DNA of 64,000 nucleotides from UBA6022 sp049295575 (GTDB lineage Bacteria > Patescibacteriota > Saccharimonadia > Saccharimonadales > Saccharimonadaceae). Within the stretch, counting starts at the first letter, position 1; every line of letters begins with the position of its first letter. The notes beneath the pieces were generated by a model. It had not been told where the DNA came from. It saw nothing but the letters and a program-made list of their open reading frames with translations, and did not search any database. A program made the translations under genes and the position numbers. The stretch spans positions 1 through 64,000 of the forward strand of contig JBAQQX010000003.1 in assembly GCA_049295575.1 (NCBI GenBank), written 5' to 3'. Positions 31,953 to 40,425 of this stretch are shown one piece after another.

Positions 31953-32498
31953 ATGAGCGAAATACTTGATGTAGTAAATGAGAATGATGAAGTCATAGGA
32001 CAAGCCGAGCGTGATGAGGTTCATCGCATAGGGCTGGTATGTCGCCTTGCGTATGTATGTTTCTATACAGTAGATGGAGAGGTGATTCTTCAAAAGCGAA
32101 GTGACACAAAAAAGAATGATGCAGGTAGATTAACCACGACAGTTAGTGGTCACGTTGCAAGCGGTCAAGGCTACCTTGAGGCAGCAGTTAGAGAGACGCT
32201 TGAAGAGTCTGGCGTAAACGTTGAAGCAAGTGACTTGATGAGTTTAGGTGTCATGAGGGCCGACTACGTTCAAGGGTCTTACTTGAGTAATGCTATGCGA
32301 GGACTATTTGCCTATAAGTACAGTGGCAGCGCCTCCGACCTCAAGGTTGAAGATGGCGACGGAGCTGGTTTTGTTATGCTACCTATCGAAGAACTGGAAC
32401 GACAATTAGATACAGAGCCTGAAAAGTTCGCTATAGTACTCACAGACAAGGTCGGAAGAGACTTGGTTCAGGGCATTAAAAAGCTACTCGATAATTAG
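31953..32498 (+). CDS. NUDIX hydrolase, IPP isomerase-like
   Basis: A 181-residue NUDIX protein. The N-terminus (ILDVVNENDEVIGQAERDEVHRIGL) is typical of the IPP-isomerase-like YfcD group. The NUDIX box starts GHVASGQ and ends RETLEESGV: the first conserved Glu is Gln while the REUxEE metal ligands remain, so activity is likely but altered. An extended -10 (TG-A-TATACT, hexamer 31941-31946) ends 6 nt before the ATG, predicting leaderless translation. A hairpin TGGCTC...GAGCCA (about 32515-32538) follows without a T tract. Confidence 0.88.
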   Translation: MSEILDVVNENDEVIGQAERDEVHRIGLVCRLAYVCFYTVDGEVILQKRSDTKKNDAGRLTTTVSGHVASGQGYLEAAVRETLEESGVNVEASDLMSLGVMRADYVQGSYLSNAMRGLFAYKYSGSASDLKVEDGDGAGFVMLPIEELERQLDTEPEKFAIVLTDKVGRDLVQGIKKLLDN

Positions 32499-32628
32499 TC
32501 GGAAACATACCTTTGGCTCAAGTATATCTTGGAGCCAGGTAGCTAACATATTACTAACCGTACATAACAATACAGTCGATAGGCACAAGCTAAAAGAACT
32601 GATTCGATGTTTTAGCCCTGTAGGAGAT

Positions 32629-34650
32629 TTACTCTAAATCAGCTCGTCTTAATAATTGAGCATTCAAGGCAACGACAACCGTAGATACCGACATAAGGAC
32701 GGCTCCGAGTGCAGGTGCTAATACTACACCTGCCCCATAAAGCACACCGGCCGCCAAAGGTATTGCAAATACGTTATAGCCAGTCGCCCAAAGTAGGTTC
32801 TGAGCCATTTTACTGTATGTTCGTTTTGAAAGTTTGATTACTTTTACTACATCTCTAGGATCGCTTTTTACTAAGATAATATCTGCCGACTTGATGGCCA
32901 CATCTGTACCAGCGCCGATAGCAATACCGATATTAGCCTGCGTCAGCGCAGGTGCATCATTGATACCATCGCCAACCATCGCTACTTGCTGTCTATTCTT
33001 TTGCAACTCTTTGACTTTAGCTACTTTATCTTCGGGTCTAACCTCTGCAAAATACTGGTCTAATCCGAGCTGCTTTGATACATAAGACGCAACTTCGTCT
33101 GAGTCGCCCGTTATCATTGCGGTTTTGATACCCATCTCCTTGAGTGTTCTTACGGCATGAAGTGACTGGTCGCGAACTATGTCAGCTAAGCCTAACGCTC
33201 CGATGACCTTTTTATTGGTAATTAGGTAGACTTCGGTTTTACCTTCTTTAGCAGCCTGCTTGACCGCCTTAGCAATGTCAGCGGGGACCGTTAATTTATT
33301 TTCTTTAACATAGCGGTAACTAGCAGCGATATATATGTCGTTGCCACGCACCGTACCTTGTACGCCCAGACCAGGCAAGGCAGTGAAATTGGCTACCGCA
33401 TCAAGGCGGATACGTTGCTCTTCGGCTTTTTTAATAATACCTTTGCCGACGATATGCTCGCTGTTTTGCTCAAGACTGGCTGCAAGACGCAGGATGTCTT
33501 CCTCTGCGTAGCCTTTTGTGGCCCATATGTCAGTCACGCCGTGCTCACCCTTAGTCAGTGTTCCTGTTTTATCAAACAATACCCAGTCTAATTTACGCGC
33601 CGCTTCAAGAGCTAGTCGCCTACGAACTAGCAGACCATTACGAGCTGATAGTGTAGATGAGATTGAAACAACTAAGGGTATAGCGAGTCCTAGTGCGTGA
33701 GGACAGGCAATAATCAAAACAGTTACCGATCGTTCTAACGCGAAGTTCGCATCTTTGGCTATGAGCCAGAACATAAAGGTAGCAATGGCAGCAACGATTG
33801 CTACGATTGTCAGATAAAACGCAGCTCTGTCTGCTAGCACCTGAACATTTGATTTTGAGCTTTGCGCCTCAGCGACAAGCCGCATTATCCCTGCGAGTGT
33901 CGTATCTTGACCAAGCTTCGTGACCTTTACAGTTAACGAGCCGTCTTGATTCCCTGTACCGGCGACAACTTCATCATCGACGCCTTTGCCGACAGGTTTA
34001 CTTTCACCAGTAATCGCAGCCTCATCAACTGACGAGCTACCATCAACGACTACACCGTCAACAGGAATACTCGCACCAGGTCGTATGAGTACTACGTCGC
34101 CAATGTTTAGTTCGCCGACCAGTACTAGCATCGGCTTACCATCAACCAGCTTCTCGGCTTTATCGGGCAGCAGCTTAGAGATGGCATCTAGGGCATTCTC
34201 AGCCTTAGCGACTGATGCCATTTCTAGCCAATGGCCAAGCAGCATAATTGTCACCAAAGTCGCCAACTCCCAAAAGAAACCGTCGCCGTCAATAAAAAAT
34301 TGAGTAGCTACGCTATAGATGTATGCCGTGATAATTGCCAGGCTGATGAGTGTCATCATGCCCGGCTGCTTCGCCTTCAGTTCGCCTAGCGCAGCTTTTA
34401 TGAACACGAGGCCACCGTAGAAAAAAATAATCGAGCTAAACGCAAACGGTATATATTCCGATCCAAGAAAGGCTGGCGGCATGAAGTTAAACCAGTGCTG
34501 TATCATCTCAGAATACACAAGTACAGGTATCGTCAGGAGCGACGATAGCCAGAACTTGTCTTTAAACATAGCAACTGAATGCCCAGCGTGCTTATCGTGT
34601 TCTTGATGTTCACTGTGGCCGTGATGATGTTTGTGATGTGAATGTTCCAT
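32629..34650 (-). CDS. copB: CopB-type heavy-metal P1B ATPase
   Basis: A 673-residue metal-exporting P-type ATPase. The N-terminus is a His-rich tail (MEHSHHKHHHGHSEHQEHDK) instead of a ferredoxin-like domain. In order: TGES actuator motif (AITGESKP), the transmembrane metal motif CPH (ACPHALGLAIP) typical for CopB, DKTGTLTKG phosphorylation site, HIVGKG (HP-like motif) and GDGINDAPAL. Cu(I)/Ag(I) export is most likely. The frame is open to 34716, but the ATG at 34650 begins the His-rich tail 8 bp after the DUF305 stop. Confidence 0.93.
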   Translation of the reverse strand: MEHSHHKHHHGHSEHQEHDKHAGHSVAMFKDKFWLSSLLTIPVLVYSEMIQHWFNFMPPAFLGSEYIPFAFSSIIFFYGGLVFIKAALGELKAKQPGMMTLISLAIITAYIYSVATQFFIDGDGFFWELATLVTIMLLGHWLEMASVAKAENALDAISKLLPDKAEKLVDGKPMLVLVGELNIGDVVLIRPGASIPVDGVVVDGSSSVDEAAITGESKPVGKGVDDEVVAGTGNQDGSLTVKVTKLGQDTTLAGIMRLVAEAQSSKSNVQVLADRAAFYLTIVAIVAAIATFMFWLIAKDANFALERSVTVLIIACPHALGLAIPLVVSISSTLSARNGLLVRRRLALEAARKLDWVLFDKTGTLTKGEHGVTDIWATKGYAEEDILRLAASLEQNSEHIVGKGIIKKAEEQRIRLDAVANFTALPGLGVQGTVRGNDIYIAASYRYVKENKLTVPADIAKAVKQAAKEGKTEVYLITNKKVIGALGLADIVRDQSLHAVRTLKEMGIKTAMITGDSDEVASYVSKQLGLDQYFAEVRPEDKVAKVKELQKNRQQVAMVGDGINDAPALTQANIGIAIGAGTDVAIKSADIILVKSDPRDVVKVIKLSKRTYSKMAQNLLWATGYNVFAIPLAAGVLYGAGVVLAPALGAVLMSVSTVVVALNAQLLRRADLE

Positions 34651-34658
34651 CACTAGTC

Positions 34659-35291
34659 CTAATGCATCATATTCATCATATTGTTTAAAGGCTGTTTGGA
34701 AGTTGCATAGCCCCATTGAACCTGCCAGTTTCGCATAGTATCCACTTCCTTGGACTGGGCAGAAATAATCTCCTGTGCGAGGGTTTTCATTTCTTGGCGG
34801 TTTGTGCCATTCTCAAGCATATTTGCCATCATTACCGCCATTTGATGATGCGATATCATTTCTTCAAGAAATGCCTTATCAAAGTCAGTGGCAGCATTGA
34901 GGCTACCTTCATCCCACGAGCCATTCATCATTGGCGCCATACCATTTGAACTACTCTGCTTCGGCACGTCTGTAGCGTACCACTGCTTATACCAAGATTG
35001 CATTTTGCTTATTTCGGCGGTCTGGCTTGTGATTATATTATCCGCAAGTGTTCTTACTTCAGAACGATTGGATTTTTGCTGAGCTAATTTTGCCATCGCA
35101 ATGGCACTTTCGTGATGCGGTATCATCTGCTCTATGAAGTTTTTATCGATACTACTGCCCGTCATGCGATTGCTGTTTATACCCATCATCCCGCCGTGTC
35201 CGTAATTGACTGAATAACCAGCTATAAAGCCCATTATGATTATCCCGACTAATAAGCCGAGTAGGCCAAACAATATACTATCCCTTTTCAT
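34659..35291 (-). CDS. DUF305 metal-associated membrane-anchored protein
   Basis: A 210-residue protein with an N-terminal transmembrane helix (ILFGLLGLLVGIIIMGFIAGY) and an outside domain of two tandem DUF305 units, each with a paired-His motif (IPHHESAIAMA and ISHHQMAVMMA), and Met/His-rich ends (HGGMMG, NNMMNMMH). DUF305 proteins have a ferritin-like helical fold and commonly occur with copper resistance genes. It lies between the CsoR-like regulator (9 bp) and the P-type ATPase (8 bp), so it probably handles the same metal outside the membrane. Confidence 0.93.
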   Translation of the reverse strand: MKRDSILFGLLGLLVGIIIMGFIAGYSVNYGHGGMMGINSNRMTGSSIDKNFIEQMIPHHESAIAMAKLAQQKSNRSEVRTLADNIITSQTAEISKMQSWYKQWYATDVPKQSSSNGMAPMMNGSWDEGSLNAATDFDKAFLEEMISHHQMAVMMANMLENGTNRQEMKTLAQEIISAQSKEVDTMRNWQVQWGYATSKQPLNNMMNMMH

Positions 35292-35300
35292 ATAACCCTC

Positions 35301-35585
35301 CTAACTACTTCTTACATTCGATAACTCATACAAGCCCAGCAGCTCCTCAATAGCTTGCTCTTGGGCTTTTTCTGAGCCAGAACTAAGATTCTCTTTAATG
35401 TGTGTACGTATGTGGTTCTCAAGTATTAGCTTATTAAGTGAACCGATAGACTTTTGAATCGCAAGGCTCTGCGTAAGTATGTCTATACAATAGTCTTCAT
35501 TTTCAATCATCTTTTGGACACCGCGCATCTGGCCTTCTAATATCTTCGCTCGGTGTAAGGCTCGCTGCTTTAATTCGGTAATCAT
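35301..35585 (-). CDS. CsoR/RcnR-family metal-sensing repressor
   Basis: A 94-residue all-helical repressor. Metal ligand positions form C-x24-H-x3-H (Cys in EDYCIDI, His in ENHIRTH). CsoR has C-H-C and RcnR has C-H-H, so the third ligand is of RcnR type although the operon carries copper-type effectors. The promoter TTGACT-N17-TATAGT ends 6 nt before the ATG, and a GC-rich palindrome TACCCCCTGGGGGTA fills the spacer, so the operon should be self-repressed. Confidence 0.93.
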   Translation of the reverse strand: MITELKQRALHRAKILEGQMRGVQKMIENEDYCIDILTQSLAIQKSIGSLNKLILENHIRTHIKENLSSGSEKAQEQAIEELLGLYELSNVRSS

Positions 35586-35591
35586 ACTATT

Positions 35592-35620
35592 ACTATATAC
35601 CCCCTGGGGGTACTAGTCAA
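35592..35620 (-). promoter_or_regulatory. Metal operon promoter with operator in the spacer
   Basis: Minus strand TTGACT (35615-35620), 17 bp, TATAGT (35592-35597). The spacer consists almost entirely of the 15-base palindrome TACCCCCTGGGGGTA (35598-35612), the type of poly-G/C operator bound by CsoR/RcnR repressors. The ATG is 6 nt from the -10. Confidence 0.88.
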
Positions 35621-35796
35621 TTTAATACTTTATACGCAAAAAGAGTCATATTGCCTGAGTCTCATTTGAGTCAAACAAAAAAATGCCGATCTAGTCGACG
35701 TTTTTCTGAGGTCGCTACTTGAAATAATCTTAGTGCGTCATAAGCCACAAAGTTAAAACTCTACTCGTAGAAATGTCACTGCCGCCGCGACTATAG
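35621..35796. other. Gene-free spacer
   Basis: 176 bp between the metal operon and the phosphatase-like gene. It holds two direct copies of TGAGTC (in CCTGAGTCTCATTTGAGTCA), a run of seven A and no ORF or clear terminator. Confidence 0.5.
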
Positions 35797-36246
35797 CTAA
35801 GGCCTTTTTATTAACTTGAGCAAGTTATCAACCTTGTGTTTTATTTCTTGATATATCTCTTCTTCATAAGACTCACGACTGCCATGATTCGTGCGGTGAC
35901 CTTCGCCGATGTCAATAATTTCCCAGTTATAACTATTCGATGGTAATGTGACAATTTTCATTGCTTCATCAACAACTCTTCGATTCATCAAAACAATGAT
36001 GTCATGGCTATTACTTATACGTTCTTGAGTCAATTGCTCTGCATTTGATTTTGCATAAGATTCAATTCCATGTCTGTCTAGGACGGATAATGTATTCGCA
36101 AAATACTCACGCTCCTGCGGGTCATTCCAGTTAACGTTAGTGCCACTAGATAGTACATTTACATCTTTAGTATTTAGTGATTTTAAGTATGTCTCGGCGA
36201 TAAGACTTCGCAGTACGTTGCCACGACAAATAAAGTGTATGTTCAT
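35797..36246 (-). CDS. Low-molecular-weight protein tyrosine phosphatase-like protein
   Basis: A 149-residue protein with the P-loop C-x5-R-S at the N-terminus (FICRGNVLRSLIAE), as in low-molecular-weight tyrosine phosphatases and arsenate reductases (usual form VCxGNxxRSPMAE). Cys 7 is nucleophile. The DP catalytic loop near the C-terminus is not clear, so activity is not certain. The frame runs back through two tRNAs to 36498, but the ATG at 36246 and the -10 TATGAT (36254-36259, 7 nt upstream) define the gene. Confidence 0.8.
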   Translation of the reverse strand: MNIHFICRGNVLRSLIAETYLKSLNTKDVNVLSSGTNVNWNDPQEREYFANTLSVLDRHGIESYAKSNAEQLTQERISNSHDIIVLMNRRVVDEAMKIVTLPSNSYNWEIIDIGEGHRTNHGSRESYEEEIYQEIKHKVDNLLKLIKRP

Positions 36247-36269
36247 TAGTTCAATCATACCAAATAAAA

Positions 36270-36299
36270 AATCCAGCGGCGAGGCTGGATTCTTTATTT
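36270..36299 (-). terminator. Terminator after tRNA-Gly
   Basis: Minus strand AATCCAGC-CTCGCC-GCTGGATT followed by TTTTTATTTGG. Confidence 0.85.
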
Positions 36300-36374
36300 G
36301 GTGCGGGTACAGGGACTCTAACCCTGGACCTCGTCCTTGGCAAGGACGCGCTCTAACAGCTGAGCTACACCCGC
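36299..36374 (-). tRNA. tRNA-Gly(GCC)
   Basis: A 76-base cloverleaf on the minus strand: acceptor GCGGGTG/TACCCGC, anticodon stem CGTCC/GGACG with loop TTGCCAA (anticodon GCC), encoded CCA. Confidence 0.95.
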
Positions 36375-36428
36375 ATGCACTCCAAAGATTATAGGCGAGA
36401 ACGGGGAGAAATGCAAGAGAACGAAGGA

Positions 36429-36466
36429 AATAAAATACCCGATCACAAGGATCGGGAATTTTATTT
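36429..36466 (-). terminator. Terminator after tRNA-Phe
   Basis: AAATAAAAT-CCCGATC-ACAAG-GATCGGG-ATTTTATTT, a long stem with one mismatch right after the tRNA's CCA end. Confidence 0.85.
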
Positions 36467-36541
36467 GGTGGCTCCTCCCAGACTCGAACTGGGGACACGC
36501 GGCTCTTCAGGCCGCTGCTCTACCAACTGAGCTAAAGAGCC
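36466..36541 (-). tRNA. tRNA-Phe(GAA)
   Basis: A 76-base cloverleaf: acceptor GGCTCTT/AGGAGCC, anticodon stem GCGGC/GCCGC with loop CTGAAGA (anticodon GAA), T loop TTCGAGT, encoded CCA. Confidence 0.95.
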
Positions 36542-36602
36542 ACACAGTGCGCATTGCGCGCAACTCTGACTATTTTACTAGAGTTACGCGCATTCGGCAA
36601 GG

Positions 36603-37352
36603 CTACTTATGAATTAACTTACCTACTGTGTCAATGAGATCAGCAGGAAGAACAAAGAGTGTTTTCTGGCTTGGCTCAACAGCAATTTTCTCTAGTGTTT
36701 GGAGCGTACGGATATTAATACCCCCAGGAGACTTGGTAAGAATACTTGCTGCTTCGGCTACGGCTGCTGCTGCTGCTTTTTCTCCCTCAGCAGTAATAAT
36801 AACCGCACGACGCTCACGTTCAGCCTCGGCTTGCTTTGCCATTGCTCGCTTCATGTCCTGAGGAAGTTCGATGTTCTGAATCTTCACGTTTTCAACATCG
36901 ATGCCCCACTTGTCTGTCTCAGCGTCAACAATCTCTTTGATCTTCTGACTGATTTCTTCGCGCTTGCTAAGAAGCTCGTCAAGATCAGCGTTACCCGTCA
37001 CGTCGCGAAGAGCGGCTTGGGCAAACTGGCTTGTTGCGTATACATAGTTGGTCGTCTCAAGAACAGCGCGACTAGCTTCAATAACACGCAGGTAAACAAC
37101 GGCATCAACACCGACCGTCACGTTATCCTTCGTGATAATTTCCTGCTTTGGTACGTCGATCGGGGTTGATCGCACGTCAACCTTAATCAGACGCTGGAAG
37201 ATAGGAACTACAATACGGAGTCCCGGTTGCTTAATACCCGTATACTTACCGAGGGTAAGGATAACACCTCGCTCATATTGATTAATGATCTTAATACCAC
37301 TCAAAATGAAAATAGCAATTACTACTAGTAAAAATATAATAAATCCGTCCAT
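36603..37352 (-). CDS. SPFH-domain slipin (stomatin-like)
   Basis: A 249-residue protein with one N-terminal membrane helix (FIIFLLVVIAIFILSGI) and the SPFH/band-7 domain: INQYERGVILTLGKY, PGLRIVVPIFQRLIKVDVR, a coiled-coil stretch (QAEAERERRAVIITAEGEKAAA) and the C-terminal block SQKTLFVLPADLID. Slipins oligomerise on membranes and often pair with an NfeD partner, which is not adjacent here. AAGGGGG precedes the ATG. Confidence 0.93.
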   Translation of the reverse strand: MDGFIIFLLVVIAIFILSGIKIINQYERGVILTLGKYTGIKQPGLRIVVPIFQRLIKVDVRSTPIDVPKQEIITKDNVTVGVDAVVYLRVIEASRAVLETTNYVYATSQFAQAALRDVTGNADLDELLSKREEISQKIKEIVDAETDKWGIDVENVKIQNIELPQDMKRAMAKQAEAERERRAVIITAEGEKAAAAAVAEAASILTKSPGGINIRTLQTLEKIAVEPSQKTLFVLPADLIDTVGKLIHK

Positions 37353-37438
37353 ATTCCCCCTTATTCTCTTGTGAATCTAGTATAGCACTACAGAAGAGGT
37401 GTGCTAGTGCAGAATTAAAATAATAACTATAGAAGCCC

Positions 37439-37897
37439 TTAGCAAGAGTACGTAGGTATCGTTGGAGTTATAACACCGGTCGTCGCACCAGTCCCTGCCC
37501 CGATTCCATCTCGGTTACAGCCATTATTAACTGCCATGTTTTCGAGCTCGTTCTCGTCGATCACGTACCTATTCCCCCATGGATTACCCGCCTTGAGACT
37601 CGATAGGTTCATCTGAGCGGCGGCACCAATCCGATCAAGCGTCAAATCATAGTTGGCCTGGGTACCGCAACTCGTACAGGCATTGCCGGTAATATCTTTA
37701 AGGACCTTCCCCTCATTGATCCGTGCTAGGTGGATTGCTTTTGCAAGATTAGCAAGATCGCTACTTGCCTGTTGGTTCTTGGCTCGTTGCTGTATACCGT
37801 TATATGCAACTATCGTGATGGCTGCCAGGATGCCGATAATAACGATAACAATCAGAAGTTCAACAATCGTAAAGCCAGTGTGTCTTTTCTTTAGCAT
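37439..37897 (-). CDS. Type IV pilin-like protein (prepilin)
   Basis: A 152-residue prepilin with leader MLKKRHTG, then FTIVELLIVIVIIGILAAI and VAYNGIQQRAKN. The head has a CxxC pair (NACTSCG) and a C-terminal pair (GCN...YSC). The leader and first 30 residues are nearly identical to those of the pilins at 3159 and 5223. The minus-strand -10 is TG-A-TATACT (hexamer 37908-37913), 10 nt before ATG, again the pilin-type spacing. Confidence 0.92.
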   Translation of the reverse strand: MLKKRHTGFTIVELLIVIVIIGILAAITIVAYNGIQQRAKNQQASSDLANLAKAIHLARINEGKVLKDITGNACTSCGTQANYDLTLDRIGAAAQMNLSSLKAGNPWGNRYVIDENELENMAVNNGCNRDGIGAGTGATTGVITPTIPTYSC

Positions 37898-37973
37898 AAG
37901 TACTTCCAGTATATCACCGTTGTTACATAGGTAGCGATACGTCCGATCCGCAGTTCAAGGTATAATAGAATAT

Positions 37974-39149
37974 ATGCAACGAACACCACTGGCTGAACGA
38001 ATGCGCCCCCTTACTCTCGATGATGTTATCGGTCAGAGTCATCTGCTCGATACGGGCGAGATTCTTCGACAGATTGTTCAGAAAAAAGAGCCGGTTAGTC
38101 TTATTCTCTGGGGACCTCCCGGCAGCGGTAAAACAACCCTTGCTCGAATTATCGCCCGCGAAGTAGAGGCGGAGTTCATTGAACTATCCGCTGTTACGAG
38201 TGGTAAAAAAGATGTTGAACGGGTGGTCGAGCATGCTCGCCAGAACTGGAACCTTCAGCTTCGAACTATCCTTTTTGTCGATGAAATTCACCGCTTCAAT
38301 AAAGCCCAGCAAGATGCCTTTCTGCCTCATGTTGAATCGGGTCTCATTACGCTCATCGGCGCTACGACCGAAAATCCGAGCTTTGAAATCATTACCCCGC
38401 TACTATCTCGAAGTCGTGTACTCGTACTACAACCTCTATCTAAAGATGAGATTATTGCCATCTTGCGGCGCGCACTCAAGGAAGAAAAAAAAGCGAAGCG
38501 AGTGACACCCAGGGCGCTCGACTACCTTGCCGAGCTATCAGGCGGCGACGCCCGCGTTGCGCTTGGTAATCTTGAATTAGCGCTTAGTATGAACGAAGAG
38601 AAGGTCACTCCTGATGTCGTTAAAGTTGCTGCTCAAAAACGCGTCCCTGGCTACGATAAAAAAGGAGAGATGCATTATAACGTCATTTCAGCTTTTATAA
38701 AAAGTATGCGCGGTAGCAATGTTGACGCCGCACTCTACTACCTTGCCCGCATGATTGATGCCGGCGAGGATCCAAAGTTTATCGCTCGACGTATGGTCAT
38801 CTTTGCCAGTGAAGACATCGGTCTTGCCGGCAACGGCGCGCTTGGCCTTGCGCTCAATGCCTTTCAGGCAGTTGAACGTATTGGCATGCCCGAAAGTAGC
38901 TATATCCTCTACCATGTCGTGACAGCCCTCGCCAAAAGCGAAAAGTCACGCCGCACTACCGACGCCATGCACCGTGCCACCGCGCTTGCCAAGCAGCACC
39001 CCGACGCTCCGGTGCCACTTCACCTTCGAAATGCCGAAACAAAACTCATGAAAGACCTCGGCTACGCAAAAGATTACAAATGGGAAGCGGATTTTAAACA
39101 CAATAAAGGCTTCCTACCTGACGAACTACGAAATGAGACTATTTTTTAG
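37974..39149 (+). CDS. rarA: Replication-associated recombination protein A (AAA+ ATPase)
   Basis: A 391-residue RarA/MgsA/WRNIP1-type ATPase that acts at stalled replication forks. Walker A GPPGSGKTT (47-55), Walker B ILFVDEIHRFNK, sensor 1 GATTENPSF, arginine finger SRSR, and the C-terminal tetramerisation domain (HYNVISAFIKSMRGS...) are intact. TATAAT (37961-37966) ends 7 nt before the ATG, so the mRNA is probably leaderless. It converges on the glycosyltransferase gene, overlapping it by 11 bp. Confidence 0.96.
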   Translation: MQRTPLAERMRPLTLDDVIGQSHLLDTGEILRQIVQKKEPVSLILWGPPGSGKTTLARIIAREVEAEFIELSAVTSGKKDVERVVEHARQNWNLQLRTILFVDEIHRFNKAQQDAFLPHVESGLITLIGATTENPSFEIITPLLSRSRVLVLQPLSKDEIIAILRRALKEEKKAKRVTPRALDYLAELSGGDARVALGNLELALSMNEEKVTPDVVKVAAQKRVPGYDKKGEMHYNVISAFIKSMRGSNVDAALYYLARMIDAGEDPKFIARRMVIFASEDIGLAGNGALGLALNAFQAVERIGMPESSYILYHVVTALAKSEKSRRTTDAMHRATALAKQHPDAPVPLHLRNAETKLMKDLGYAKDYKWEADFKHNKGFLPDELRNETIF

Positions 39150-40338
39150 TACTTTTTGATCGCTTGATTGCTTCACTGTAGCGATCAATATACGCCTTAG
39201 CCATGACATCAGACGAAAACTTTTCCGCAACAGACTGACGGCATCGCGCTGGGTCGATCTCGTCAATTCGTCTCATATACTCTTCAAACTCTTGTTCGTT
39301 ATCTGCTAAAAAGCCATTGACCCCATGTTCGATTATCTCCGGCATCGCACCATGATTCATGGCAATAACAGGCGTACCACAGGCCAGCGCTTCGATGACC
39401 GCCATGCCAAATGGCTCCTCCCAATCAATCGGAAATAGCAGCGCCTTGGCTTCGGATATAAACTTCTGCTTTTTGCGTCCCTTCAAATTGCCCGAATAGG
39501 TAATCTTCGGATAACGCAGTACGTATGGCAATATTCTGTCACTATAGTAATTAAATTCCTCAGTACTTCGGAAATGACTCATTGGATTCGCCAGCTCAAG
39601 TAGCAGTTTTCGATTTGACTCGATACCAGCCACCGTACCGGCCATACGAAGACGCGACCGTGTCTTTGCTGCAAGCTTAACAGCAACATGCTGCCCCTTG
39701 TCGTGAGAAAAGCGCGCAAGTGTAATGAAGTAATTTTTCTTAGTGGCGGAGAAGTGAAAATGATCGACATCAATTGCGTTATAGACGGTTGGCAAAATAT
39801 GCTTCTTTAGCATCTCGGGAGCAGGTTTCATAAGTGCATCAGAAATACCAACTAGGTAGCTTCGGCCCATGTTGTGCGCCAGCTGCTCCCAGTAGGGATA
39901 GTTACTCGGAAGATCCTGTTCCAGCATGTGCTCGGTGGTAAACGGAGGTCCATGATGCGTATGAATCGAAGGAGGCAGCGATGGGTCAGATGTCGCCCAG
40001 GCGAGCATCTGCGTGCCTAAGAAGCCAGTGTGGTCGTGAATAATATCAAATCGTCCATCTTTTTTTATTTGCATCAAAGCATATTGTAGATGTGCACATG
40101 CAATCGGTAGCGCCTCATACATCGGCTTGTGAATATGATTAAACTGCTCCGTCTTATAAAGTGAGTGTGTTTTTATACCCTTAGTAGTGTGGGCACCGTT
40201 ACCAAATACCACGACCTCAACATCGAGCTTTCGTAGCCCATCAATTAGCCCATCAAGAACAAGTTCAATTCCACCATAACCTCTAATTGGTAGCGCAAGC
40301 CATGGGGGTGCGATAATTGCAACGCGCAGTTTCGACAT
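39139..40338 (-). CDS. Glycosyltransferase, GT4 family
   Basis: A 399-residue GT-B retaining glycosyltransferase. The N-domain opens with MSKLRVAIIAPPWLALPIRG and the acceptor loop GGIELVLDGL; the C-domain has the donor-binding EEPFGMAVIEALACGTPVIA (E-x7-E). The frame is open to 40434, but the ATG at 40338 after AGGAGAGGAG is right. It lies beside a debranching-like enzyme and a trehalase, hinting at storage-sugar metabolism, though envelope glycan synthesis is equally possible. Confidence 0.9.
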   Translation of the reverse strand: MSKLRVAIIAPPWLALPIRGYGGIELVLDGLIDGLRKLDVEVVVFGNGAHTTKGIKTHSLYKTEQFNHIHKPMYEALPIACAHLQYALMQIKKDGRFDIIHDHTGFLGTQMLAWATSDPSLPPSIHTHHGPPFTTEHMLEQDLPSNYPYWEQLAHNMGRSYLVGISDALMKPAPEMLKKHILPTVYNAIDVDHFHFSATKKNYFITLARFSHDKGQHVAVKLAAKTRSRLRMAGTVAGIESNRKLLLELANPMSHFRSTEEFNYYSDRILPYVLRYPKITYSGNLKGRKKQKFISEAKALLFPIDWEEPFGMAVIEALACGTPVIAMNHGAMPEIIEHGVNGFLADNEQEFEEYMRRIDEIDPARCRQSVAEKFSSDVMAKAYIDRYSEAIKRSKSTKK

Positions 40339-40425
40339 TACACTCCTCTCCTTGTCAGCAGTATCTTTATGTAGATAGATGCATTTCCACTCTTTAGTAT
40401 ACCAACTTTGCTTTATAATAAATAC

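Noticed and set aside
36247..36498. N-terminal extension of the phosphatase-like ORF through tRNA genes
   Set aside because: The open frame passes through tRNA-Gly and into tRNA-Phe; the internal ATG at 36246 with a -10 box is the real start.
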